From assembly GCA_021845595.1 (NCBI GenBank), contig JAJZVV010000005.1, positions 62,001-126,000 of the forward strand: a DNA stretch of 64,000 bases, written 5' to 3'. Below are positions 56,823 to 64,000 of the stretch, one piece after another. The notes under the pieces were generated by a model. That model was not told the DNA's origin, searched no databases, and saw only the letters and a list, made by a program, of their open reading frames with translations. This DNA comes from Pseudomonadota bacterium. GTDB taxonomy: Bacteria > Pseudomonadota > Alphaproteobacteria > Acetobacterales > Acetobacteraceae. A program made the translations under genes and the position numbers. The stretch's first letter is position 1. The number at the start of each line of letters is the position of its first letter.

Positions 56823-57029
56823 TCAAGCGTCGCGCCGCTCCGCGGCCCCGACCTCGCAACGCCAGCCCTGCAGCTCCCACGAGGGGTGTTCGGCAAGGAA
56901 TTCGGCGGCGGCGCGCTGGCCGCCGACCATGCAGGCCATCAGGCTGAGCGGAGGATCGTACACCGGGCGCTGCTCGCGGCAGATCGCCGGCTGGGAGAGT
57001 GAACAGAGCAGGATCACGAGCTGGACCAT
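56823..57029 (-). CDS. Small exported protein with four cysteines
   Basis: This 68-residue protein starts MVQLVILLCSLSQPAICREQ, a short hydrophobic leader, and continues with LSLMACMVGGQRAAAEFLAE and HPSWELQGWRCEV. The four Cys (9, 17, 33, 58) and the Trp-rich end suggest a small secreted or periplasmic protein with one disulfide in its mature part. GGAACTCCC on the other side of the ATG reads as GGGA upstream. I do not know its function; it resembles small proteins seen in other alphaproteobacteria by style only. A longer start at 57083 is unlikely. Confidence 0.6.
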   Translation of the reverse strand: MVQLVILLCSLSQPAICREQRPVYDPPLSLMACMVGGQRAAAEFLAEHPSWELQGWRCEVGAAERRDA

Positions 57030-57234
57030 GGGAGTTCCCCGAACAGGTTTGCCGTGAACGCCCTCCCTGACAAGTGCGGACAAGGTTGGGGCGAAAAGGT
57101 TAACGCCGTCCCACGACCACGAAGTTTATCTCAAAGCAACCCGCGTGCCATCGCCTTCTGTCGAGCATTGCCTTCGCCTTGACCACGCGGCATGGTGCAG
57201 CGCCTCGGAATGGTCGCGGAGCAGGAGAACCCTC

Positions 57235-58101
57235 ATGGATGGAGCTGACGATGTGCGCGGCCTGGCGGCCTATCCGCTGGCGCGTCGGGGCTTTGTCGCC
57301 TCCGGTCTGATCACCGGCCTCACGCTGGCGACTGCGCACGGCGCCGAGGCGCAGATGATCCACACCGATACCACCGGGCTTGATGCCGGCGAGAGCCGGA
57401 TTGCCACCGATGCGGGCGAACTGCCCGCCTATTACGCACGCCCAGCCGGTTCAGGCCCGTTCCCGATCATCCTGGTGATCGAGGAAATCTTCGGCGTGCA
57501 CGAGCACATCAAGGATGTCTGCCGCCGTCTTGCGCACCAGGGCTATTTCGCGGTCGCGCCGGAGCTCTACGCCCGCATCGCCGATCTGTCGAAATTCACC
57601 GATGTGCCGACGATCATCCGCGAGGTCATCGCCAAGGCGCCGGACGACCGCGTGCTCGCCGATCTCGATGCCGCGGCGGCCTGGGCAGCGGCGCATGGTG
57701 GCGATCCCGCGAGGCTCGGCGTGACCGGCTTCTGCCGCGGCGGGCGCGACACTTGGCTCTATGCCGCGCACAATGCGGCCCTGAAGGCGGCGGTCGCCTG
57801 GTATGGTCCGGTGCTGTCGGCGACCTCGCCGATCCAGCCGCGCACCGCCACGGACGTCGCGGCCGAGTTGAAATGCCCCTTGCTCGGCCTCTATGGCGCG
57901 CAGGACGCCTCGATCAAGCCCGCCGACGTGGAGGCCGCCGCGGCCCGGGCCAAGGCGGGTGGCAAGACCGTGGAGCTCGTCATCTATCCGGACGCGCCGC
58001 ACGGGTTCCACGCCGATTACCGACCGAGCTACCGCAAGGCCGACGCCGAGGATGGCTGGGCGCGGATGCTCGCCTTCTTCCGTTCCCACGGTCTGGGCTG
58101 A
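57235..58101 (+). CDS. Exported dienelactone hydrolase-family protein
   Basis: This 288-residue alpha/beta hydrolase has a twin-arginine export signal (PLARRGFVASGLITGLTLAT, cleavage after AEA) and the dienelactone hydrolase triad: Cys in GFCRGGRD, Asp in YGAQDASIKP, and His in DAPHGFHADY. The lid motif VIEEIFGVHEHIKDVCRR is typical of the family. It may open lactones or esters in the periplasm. The ATG at 57235 follows CAGGAGA. It lies six bases before the dehydrogenase gene, so the two are probably one operon. Confidence 0.9.
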   Translation: MDGADDVRGLAAYPLARRGFVASGLITGLTLATAHGAEAQMIHTDTTGLDAGESRIATDAGELPAYYARPAGSGPFPIILVIEEIFGVHEHIKDVCRRLAHQGYFAVAPELYARIADLSKFTDVPTIIREVIAKAPDDRVLADLDAAAAWAAAHGGDPARLGVTGFCRGGRDTWLYAAHNAALKAAVAWYGPVLSATSPIQPRTATDVAAELKCPLLGLYGAQDASIKPADVEAAAARAKAGGKTVELVIYPDAPHGFHADYRPSYRKADAEDGWARMLAFFRSHGLG

Positions 58102-58107
58102 ACCGCC

Positions 58108-59181
58108 ATGCGCCATTATCGTATCGCCGCCATTCCCGCCGACGGCATCGGCCCGGAAGTGATCAGCGCCGGGCTCGAAGTCCTGGACGCGCTCGCCGCC
58201 CGCGACGGCGGCTTCAATCTCGTCATCGACCATTACGATTGGGGAACAGACTACTACAAGCGCCACGGCGTGCTGATGCCGGCCGACGGGCTCAGGCAGC
58301 TGCGCTCGGCCGACGCGATCTATTTCGGCGCCGTCGGCGCGCCGGACGTGCCGGACCATGTCACGCTCTGGGGGCTGCGCCTGCCGATCTGCCAGGGTTT
58401 CGACCAGTATGCGAATGTCCGCCCCACCCGCATCCTGCCCGGGGTGAAGAGCCCGCTGGCCGGCGTCGGGCCCGCCGATCTCGACTGGCTGATCGTGCGC
58501 GAAAACTCCGAGGGCGAATATGCTGGCCAAGGCGGCCGCTCGCATCGCGGCTTCCCCGAGGAGGTCGCCACCGAGGTGGCAATCTTCACCCGCAAGGGGG
58601 TGGAGCGCATCATGCGCTTCGCCTTCGGCGCCGCGCGCGCCCGCCGTGGGCATCTCACCGTGGTGACGAAATCGAACGCGCAGCGCCACGGCATGGTGAT
58701 GTGGGACGAGATCGCCGCCGAGGTCGCCGCCGAGTTCGCCGACGTCACCTGGGACAAGGAACTCGTCGATGCGATGACCATGCGCATGGTGCGCCGGCCA
58801 CGCAGCATCGACACGGTGGTGGCGACCAACCTTCACGCCGACATTCTCTCCGACCTCGCCGCCGCCCTGGCCGGCTCGCTCGGCGTCGCGCCGACCGGCA
58901 ATGTCGATCCCGAGCGGCGCTTCCCCTCGATGTTCGAGCCGATCCACGGCTCGGCGTTCGACATCACCGGCAAGGGCATCGCCAACCCGGTGGCGAGTTT
59001 CTGGAGCGCGGCGCTGATGCTGGAGCATCTCGGCGAGGCGCGGGCGGCCTCGGCGCTGATGGCGGCCGTGGAGCAGGTCTGCGCCGCCGGCATCCTCACC
59101 CCCGACCTCGGCGGCACGGCAACGACCGCGGCGGTGACGCGAGCGGTGTGCGAAGCAATCCGCGGCACCAACCTGGCCTGA
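58108..59181 (+). CDS. Tartrate dehydrogenase / isopropylmalate-type dehydrogenase
   Basis: This 357-residue enzyme is in the isocitrate/isopropylmalate dehydrogenase family. It has IPADGIGPEVISAG at the start, the substrate Arg/Tyr region IVRENSEGEYAGQGG, Lys in VTKSNAQRHG and the metal-binding ATNLHADILSDLAAALAGSL, with MFEPIHGSAFDITGKG near the end. The YDWGTDYYKRHG loop is that of tartrate dehydrogenase/decarboxylase (TtuC), which acts on tartrate and D-malate with NAD and a divalent metal. It follows the hydrolase by six bases. Confidence 0.88.
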   Translation: MRHYRIAAIPADGIGPEVISAGLEVLDALAARDGGFNLVIDHYDWGTDYYKRHGVLMPADGLRQLRSADAIYFGAVGAPDVPDHVTLWGLRLPICQGFDQYANVRPTRILPGVKSPLAGVGPADLDWLIVRENSEGEYAGQGGRSHRGFPEEVATEVAIFTRKGVERIMRFAFGAARARRGHLTVVTKSNAQRHGMVMWDEIAAEVAAEFADVTWDKELVDAMTMRMVRRPRSIDTVVATNLHADILSDLAAALAGSLGVAPTGNVDPERRFPSMFEPIHGSAFDITGKGIANPVASFWSAALMLEHLGEARAASALMAAVEQVCAAGILTPDLGGTATTAAVTRAVCEAIRGTNLA

Positions 59182-59202
59182 CGCGCGGGCGCGGCGGCGG
59201 CG

Positions 59203-59751
59203 TCAGCTCGGCGGGCGCAGCCGCGCCGCGAAGTCGCGGCGGAACTTGGCGAGTTTCGGCGCGATCACCACGCGGCAGTAGCCGGCCGCCGGGTTGTTGG
59301 CGAAATAGTCCTGATGGTACGGCTCGGCCGGGTAGAACACCCGCAGCGGCTCGATCTCCGTGACGATACGGCCCGGCCACAGCCCGGCCGCCGTGGTCTC
59401 GGCGATGATGCCTTCGGCGGTCCGCCGCTGTTCATCCGAGTGGGTCAGGATGATCGAGCGATATTGGGTGCCGACGTCGTGGCCCTGCCGGTTCATCGTC
59501 GTCGGGTCGTGGGTGGCGAAGAATATTCGCAGGACGTCATCGTAGCCGATGATTTCGGGGTCGAACCCCAGCTGCACCACCTCGGCATGGCCCGTGCGCC
59601 CGGAGCAGACCTGCTCATAGTCGGGATCGTCGGTGATGCCCCCGGCGTAGCCGGAGACGACCTCGGCAACGCCGATGATCGGGCGGAACACCGCGTCCAG
59701 GCACCAGAAGCAGCCGCCACCGAGTGTGGCGCGCTCGATCACGCCGTTCAT
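59203..59751 (-). CDS. msrA: Peptide-methionine (S)-S-oxide reductase
   Basis: This 182-residue MsrA reduces Met-S-sulfoxide in proteins. The catalytic Cys14 lies in ATLGGGCFWCLDAVF, and the family stretches GYAGG, GHAEVVQLGFDP, THDPTTMNRQGHDVGTQYRS and HQDYF are present. The start at 59751 (MNGVIERA) is the family start. It has no signal peptide, so it is cytoplasmic. It is convergent with the dehydrogenase gene. Confidence 0.96.
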   Translation of the reverse strand: MNGVIERATLGGGCFWCLDAVFRPIIGVAEVVSGYAGGITDDPDYEQVCSGRTGHAEVVQLGFDPEIIGYDDVLRIFFATHDPTTMNRQGHDVGTQYRSIILTHSDEQRRTAEGIIAETTAAGLWPGRIVTEIEPLRVFYPAEPYHQDYFANNPAAGYCRVVIAPKLAKFRRDFAARLRPPS

Positions 59752-59810
59752 CCGCACTCTCCCCTCATGCCGTCTCCATGTTGGATGCGCCCGCGCCGGC
59801 GCAAGCGCCA

Positions 59811-61637
59811 TCACGCCGGCGGGTGGATGGCCAGCACGATCTCACGGAACAGGCGTGCCGGCAGCGTACCACCGGCGACGCCGCGCATCGGGGTGCCGTC
59901 GTCATTGCCGAGCCAGACGCCGACCAGCACGCCCGCGGCGCCGCCGATGAACCAGGCATCGCGGAAATCCTGCGTCGTACCCGTCTTGCCGCCGACGACA
60001 CGGCCGGTGACCGCCGCCGCGCGCCCGGTGCCGCGCGTGACGACGGCCTCCAGCATGCGCGCCATCATCGCCGCCTCGCCAGCGGACATTACGCGCACGG
60101 CCGGAGGCGGCGGCATCGGCCGCTGCCCCGCGCCATCGGCGATGGCGGCGATCCCGCCAGGCGCCACGCGCAGCCCGCCGTTGAAGAACGGGGCGTAGGC
60201 GGCGGTCAGCTCCAGCAGCCCGACCTCGCCGGTGCCGAGCGCGAGCGATGCCTCGTCGGGCAGGCGGGAGATGATGCCGAGCCGGCGCGCGGTGGCGATG
60301 ACCGCGGCCGCGCCGCCGGAGCGCAGCAGCAGCCGCACGGCAGCCGTGTTCGCCGACTGGGCCAGCGCCTCCTCCAGCGTGATCGGTCCCAGATAATGCG
60401 GCTCGAAATCCGCCGGCTGCCAATCGCCGATGCGGATCGGGCCATCCAGCACCGTGTCGTCCGGCCCGGCGCCATGCTCGAGCGCGGTGAGCCAGACGAA
60501 GGGCTTGAAGGCCGAGCCCGGCTGGCGACGGGCGAGCGTCGCCCGGTTGAACGCGCCGGGGGCAAACTGCCGCCCCCCGACCATCGCCCGCACCGCGCCG
60601 GTGGCGGCGTCCAGCACCACCACCGCCCCTTCGCTGGCGTCGGCGACCACCCCTGGCCCGGCCAGAAGCGCCGCGAGCCGCGCCTCCACCGCCTGCTGCA
60701 GCCTGGCATCGAGCGTCGTGTGCAGGACCGCGTCTTCGCCCGCGGCCAGCAGCGGGCGCGCCTGCTCGCCGGCCCAGTCGGCGAACCAGCCGGCCTGGCC
60801 GCCGGCCGCGGTGCCGGGGCGGATGGCGGCGCCGGCCCGCGCCGCGTCGGCAGCGGAGAGCGACCCGTTCGCCACCATCGCCGCCAGCACCTCGCGGGTC
60901 CGCGCCGCGGCGGCGGCTTGATTGACGAGCGGATTGAACCGTGACGGCGCGCGCGGCAGGCCGGCCAGCATCGCCGCCTGCCACAGCTCGAGACGCCGCG
61001 CGGAGCTGTTGAAATAGACCCGCGCGGCGGCGTCTACCCCCCAGGCGCCGGCGCCGAAATAGACCCGGTTGAGCCAGATCTCGAGAATCTCGCGCTTGGT
61101 GAAGTGCCTCTCCAGCCACAGGGTCAACAGCAGCTCCTGGAGCTTGCGCCGCAGCGTGCGGGCATTGCTCAGGAACAGCGTCTTCGCGACCTGCTGGGTG
61201 ATGGTCGAGCCGCCCTGGACCACGTGCCCGGCCCGCAGATCGACCAGCACGGCGCGGCCGAGGCCGATCGGGTCGAGCCCGTCATGCTGCCAGAAGCGGC
61301 GATCCTCCGTCGCCACGACGGCATTGGCCAGGGCCGGGGGCAGATCCGCGAGATGCACCACGTCGCCGACGAGGTCGCCGAAATGGGCGAACGGGTGGCC
61401 GGAGCGGTCCAGCAGCGTCAGGCTCGGCCGGCGCACCGCCTCCAGCGCCGTTTCGGGCCGGGGCAGGTCGCGCAGAAACCACAGCAGCACGACGGCGATC
61501 GCGAGCGTGCCCCAGATCGCGCCGATCAGCCCCCAGCGCAGCCCCCAGCGCAGCCGCCGTGGCCAGCGCCGCGGCGGCTCCTGCGCCGGCGGCGTCAGAT
61601 CCGGGGCCAAGGGCGCCGGCGGCGCGCGAAACGCCAC
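59811..61637 (-). CDS. Class A penicillin-binding protein (transglycosylase/transpeptidase)
   Basis: This 608-residue PBP has a cytoplasmic Pro/Arg-rich tail, one transmembrane segment (LIGAIWGTLAIAVVLLWFLR), a GT51 domain with VVATEDRRFWQHDGLD and GGSTITQQVAKTLFLS, and a transpeptidase domain with SxxK in PGSAFKPF, SxN in AQSANTAAV and KTG in GGKTGTTQDFRDAWF. It polymerises and cross-links peptidoglycan in the periplasm. It is shorter than PBP1A (about 800 residues), being nearer to a compact PBP1 class or PBP2c. The start at 61637 precedes the tail. Its role beside housekeeping PBPs is not known. Confidence 0.92.
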   Translation of the reverse strand: MAFRAPPAPLAPDLTPPAQEPPRRWPRRLRWGLRWGLIGAIWGTLAIAVVLLWFLRDLPRPETALEAVRRPSLTLLDRSGHPFAHFGDLVGDVVHLADLPPALANAVVATEDRRFWQHDGLDPIGLGRAVLVDLRAGHVVQGGSTITQQVAKTLFLSNARTLRRKLQELLLTLWLERHFTKREILEIWLNRVYFGAGAWGVDAAARVYFNSSARRLELWQAAMLAGLPRAPSRFNPLVNQAAAAARTREVLAAMVANGSLSAADAARAGAAIRPGTAAGGQAGWFADWAGEQARPLLAAGEDAVLHTTLDARLQQAVEARLAALLAGPGVVADASEGAVVVLDAATGAVRAMVGGRQFAPGAFNRATLARRQPGSAFKPFVWLTALEHGAGPDDTVLDGPIRIGDWQPADFEPHYLGPITLEEALAQSANTAAVRLLLRSGGAAAVIATARRLGIISRLPDEASLALGTGEVGLLELTAAYAPFFNGGLRVAPGGIAAIADGAGQRPMPPPPAVRVMSAGEAAMMARMLEAVVTRGTGRAAAVTGRVVGGKTGTTQDFRDAWFIGGAAGVLVGVWLGNDDGTPMRGVAGGTLPARLFREIVLAIHPPA

Positions 61638-61709
61638 CTCTCAGCCCCGATCGCGCTTGCCGTGCCGCCGCCGCGCCGCCAGCATCGCGGCGAACGGGAG
61701 AGAGACGAC

Positions 61710-62627
61710 ATGCGCGGGCTGTTCCTGGATGCCGATGACGAAATGGCCGAGCTTCTCGCCGCACTGCGCCGGGCCGGGGATCCGCCCATCACCGTCAACC
61801 GCCAGAGCCGCGTCGCTCCGGAGGATCTGCCGCGCCTTCTCGCCGGCTATGATTTCATCCTCGACGACCACTCCGCCCTGCCAACCGCGGCCCTCGCCGC
61901 CTGTCCGGCGCTGCGGCACGTGATCTTCCTCGGCACCGGGGCGCGCAGCTACATGACGCCCGAGGAACTCGCCGCCCGCGGCATCGCGGTCCACACCATC
62001 AAGGGCTATGGGGACACGGCGGTCGCCGAGCAGGCGATCGCGCTGATGTGGGCGGCGGCGCGCGGGCTGGCGCGGATGGATCGCGCGGTGCGCGCGGGCG
62101 AGTGGCGGCGCGAGCGCGGCGTCCAGCTCACCGGCAAGACACTCGGTGTCATCGGTTATGGGGGGATCGGCGCGGAAGTGGCACGCATCGCCACCGGCAG
62201 CGGCATGCGCGTGCTCGCCTGGAACCGTTCGCCGCGCACCGGGGGGCATGGTACCTTCACCGATCTCGACACGCTGCTCGCTGAAAGCCACGTGCTCTCG
62301 CTGCACCTGCTGCTGACCGACGAGACGCGCGGGTTTCTCGATGCCGCCCGCCTCGCCAAGGTGCGGCCCGGCACGATTCTGGTCAACACCGCCCGCGGCG
62401 CCCTCGTCGATGAGGCGGCGATGCTCGCGGCGCTGGCGGAAGGCCGGCTCGGACATGCGGCGCTGGATGTCTACGCCCACGAGCCACTGGCCCCGGACCA
62501 CCCGCTGACCCGCATGGACAATGTCACCCTCGCCGCCCACAGCGGCTTCCTGACGCCGGAAGCCAACGCGACCCTGATCGACCGGGCCCTGGCGATCGCC
62601 CGTGCCCTTGCCGGTCCGGCACCCTGA
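61710..62627 (+). CDS. D-2-hydroxyacid dehydrogenase family protein
   Basis: This 305-residue NAD-dependent enzyme has the Rossmann motif TLGVIGYGGIGAEVARIA near residue 145, the catalytic Arg in LVNTARGALVDE, Glu in DVYAHEPL and His in AAHSGFLTPEAN. It interconverts a 2-hydroxy and a 2-oxo acid. The N-terminal substrate lid is shorter than that of phosphoglycerate dehydrogenase and the ACT domain is absent. The start at 61710 (MRGLFLDADDEM) follows GGGAGAGAG. It is divergent from the PBP gene. Confidence 0.85.
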   Translation: MRGLFLDADDEMAELLAALRRAGDPPITVNRQSRVAPEDLPRLLAGYDFILDDHSALPTAALAACPALRHVIFLGTGARSYMTPEELAARGIAVHTIKGYGDTAVAEQAIALMWAAARGLARMDRAVRAGEWRRERGVQLTGKTLGVIGYGGIGAEVARIATGSGMRVLAWNRSPRTGGHGTFTDLDTLLAESHVLSLHLLLTDETRGFLDAARLAKVRPGTILVNTARGALVDEAAMLAALAEGRLGHAALDVYAHEPLAPDHPLTRMDNVTLAAHSGFLTPEANATLIDRALAIARALAGPAP

Positions 62628-62848
62628 CGACCAGACGATCATGATTGGGGGGACAGTAACACACTCATCATCAACGGTTGCCCGCGCGGGATTTTTGTCG
62701 ACTCCGAGCATTCGACTCTCCCGTTCACACGTCAGGCGAGCATTCACACGAAAGTGACTCGCCAGTCCCGGACTTCTCCCCACGCTCCTCTCTGTCCCGA
62801 TCGCGGAAAACCGCGAGTGCCGGGACGATGGGGAAACAGGGAGTGGGG

Positions 62849-63883
62849 ATGATGTTCCGTCACACACGACTGACCGATCGCGCCGGGCTCGCCATCGCGG
62901 CTCTGGCCATGGCGGCCATGATGGCGCCGCGGCCAGCAGCCGCCGGACCGACCGGCGGCTACACGTTCCAGACCATCGACAACAGCAGCGATCCCACCTT
63001 CAACCAGCTGCTCGGCATCAACAACGCCGGGACCATCGCCGGGTATTTCGGCAGCGGCGCGGCCGGGCATCCGAATAAGGGCTACACCGTCACACCGCCC
63101 TACGGACCGACGAGCTTCGTCAATGAGAATTTCCCCGGCTCGGTGCAGACGCAGGTGACGGGGCTGAACAATGCCGGTGTGACCGTCGGGTTCTGGTCGC
63201 CAACCAATCTCGGCACCGGCGATGTCAACAACGGGTTCGTCAAGGTCGGTGGCACGTTCACCACCGTCAATGATCCATTGACCAACGGCACGCCGGCGGT
63301 GAATCAGCTCCTCGGCGTCAACGACCACAATGTCGCGGTCGGATTCTACGTCGATTCGGCCGGCAACGCCCACGGCTATACCTACACCATCGGGACGGCG
63401 AGCTTTTCTCCGATCAGCGACCCGCTCGGCGTCAGCACCACCGCCGCGGCGATCAACAATGCCGGCATGGTCGCCGGGTTCTTCACCGATGCCGCGAACG
63501 TGACCCACGGCTTTCTCGACAACGGCGGCGTCTACTCGACCTATGATGCGCCCGGCGCTGTCTCGACCATGCTGCTCGGGCTCAACAATCTCGGCGATGC
63601 CGTCGGCGTCGAAACGACCGCCAGCGGCGCGTTGCACGGCATCATCCTGAACACCAACACGAATACCTGGACGGTGCTCGACGATCCGCTGGGTCTCGGC
63701 ACGACGACCTTCAATGGCATCAACGACCTGGGCCAGATCGTCGGCTTCTATGTCGATGGCGCTGGCAACACCGACGGGCTGCTGGCGACGCCGGAACCCG
63801 CTTCGCTGCTGCTGCTCGCCGGCGGCATCGCCGGCCTGGCGGCGGTCCGGCGGCGCGGCACGGGGACGGTTCGCCCCGCCTGA
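62849..63883 (+). CDS. PEP-CTERM protein with HAF-type repeats
   Basis: This 344-residue exported protein has a signal peptide (AGLAIAALAMAAMMAPRPAA), then six repeats of about 50 residues built on GINNAGTIAGYF-like turns (GLNNAGVTVGFW, GVNDHNVAVGFY, AINNAGMVAGFF, GLNNLGDAVGVE, GINDLGQIVGFY). These match HAF extracellular repeats and should form a beta-propeller. It ends with the sorting signal TPEPASLLLLAGGIAGLAAVRRR (Pro-Glu-Pro, helix, basic tail), read by an exosortase. No exosortase gene is in the window. The start at 62849 follows GGGAG. Confidence 0.9.
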   Translation: MMFRHTRLTDRAGLAIAALAMAAMMAPRPAAAGPTGGYTFQTIDNSSDPTFNQLLGINNAGTIAGYFGSGAAGHPNKGYTVTPPYGPTSFVNENFPGSVQTQVTGLNNAGVTVGFWSPTNLGTGDVNNGFVKVGGTFTTVNDPLTNGTPAVNQLLGVNDHNVAVGFYVDSAGNAHGYTYTIGTASFSPISDPLGVSTTAAAINNAGMVAGFFTDAANVTHGFLDNGGVYSTYDAPGAVSTMLLGLNNLGDAVGVETTASGALHGIILNTNTNTWTVLDDPLGLGTTTFNGINDLGQIVGFYVDGAGNTDGLLATPEPASLLLLAGGIAGLAAVRRRGTGTVRPA

Positions 63884-63911
63884 CCGCTCTGCGGCGCCGC
63901 GGGCGCACGGA

Positions 63912-63938
63912 CAGGCCCGCATCCCCCGGGCGGGCCTG
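63912..63938 (+). terminator. Hairpin after the PEP-CTERM gene
   Basis: CAGGCCCGC (63912-63920) and GCGGGCCTG (63930-63938) form a perfect 9-bp stem with a nine-base loop, 28 bases after the stop. No U-tract follows, so its efficiency as a terminator is uncertain, but its place and strength fit transcription or message-end control. Confidence 0.55.
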
Positions 63939-64000
63939 CTCGGGCGAGGATCCGGTGCGTCAGGCTGGCGAGGCGGTGCGGCGCATGCTACCGCCGGGAC

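Noticed and set aside
62681-62696. CCCGCGCGGG followed by ATTTTT as a terminator after the hydroxyacid dehydrogenase gene
   Set aside because: The palindrome leaves no room for a loop of three or more bases without losing most of the stem.

Overview
The window is 64 kb of GC-rich, densely coded chromosome. Gene content (rpoH, fused aroK-aroB, purS-type purine cluster, hldE, GrxD/BolA, PEP-CTERM protein) and the order secA / periplasmic foldase / argJ fit an alphaproteobacterium, probably of the Rhodospirillales, perhaps Acetobacteraceae. That placement is inference from gene content and style; no 16S gene is present.

Layout. 1-1,151 (minus): the start of a branched-chain-amino-acid-type ABC uptake system, with the substrate-binding gene cut by the window edge. 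1,349-5,128 (plus): a small membrane protein, an Atm1-like ABC exporter, rpmB and a kinase-like ATPase that lacks the expected histidine. 5,149-9,584: fused aroK-aroB, an unlisted 47-residue membrane peptide, xerD, nsrR and accA. 9,721-15,457: two TPR proteins carrying sulfotransferase and glycosyltransferase-like domains, an AhpD-like protein, then flhF and flhG. 15,471-22,559 (minus): a compact purine block purB, NRDE, purC, purS, a Rap1a-like secreted protein, purQ, purL, ending in bolA and grxD. 22,659-31,284: TerC-like protein, tRNA-Leu(TAA), grpE, dnaK, dnaJ, secA and a parvulin foldase. 31,293-41,382: argJ, two large GT-C-like membrane proteins (one with the GT22 mannosyltransferase motif), an SDR, rpoH, a peroxiredoxin, hldE and a phosphotransferase.

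41,363-54,517 is a type VI secretion locus. A minus-strand operon runs tssA, tssB, tssC, hcp, tagJ, tssE, tssF, tssG, clpV. A divergent plus-strand operon carries a triple-PAAR spike tip, a zinc-ribbon methyltransferase and tagF. The sheath, tube, baseplate and recycling ATPase are there, but tssJ/K/L/M and vgrG are not in the window. The methyltransferase between PAAR and TagF is the most unusual gene of the locus.

54,488-64,000 is accessory-looking: DUF4337 protein, a FadR-type GntR regulator with a perfect operator-like palindrome upstream, a monohaem cytochrome c, a pair of long palindromic repeats, a small Cys-containing exported protein, dienelactone hydrolase, tartrate/isopropylmalate-type dehydrogenase, msrA, a class A penicillin-binding protein, a 2-hydroxyacid dehydrogenase and a HAF-repeat PEP-CTERM protein. 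No prophage, insertion sequence, CRISPR array or rRNA was seen. Five convergent gene pairs overlap at their 3' ends, a sign of strong compaction.
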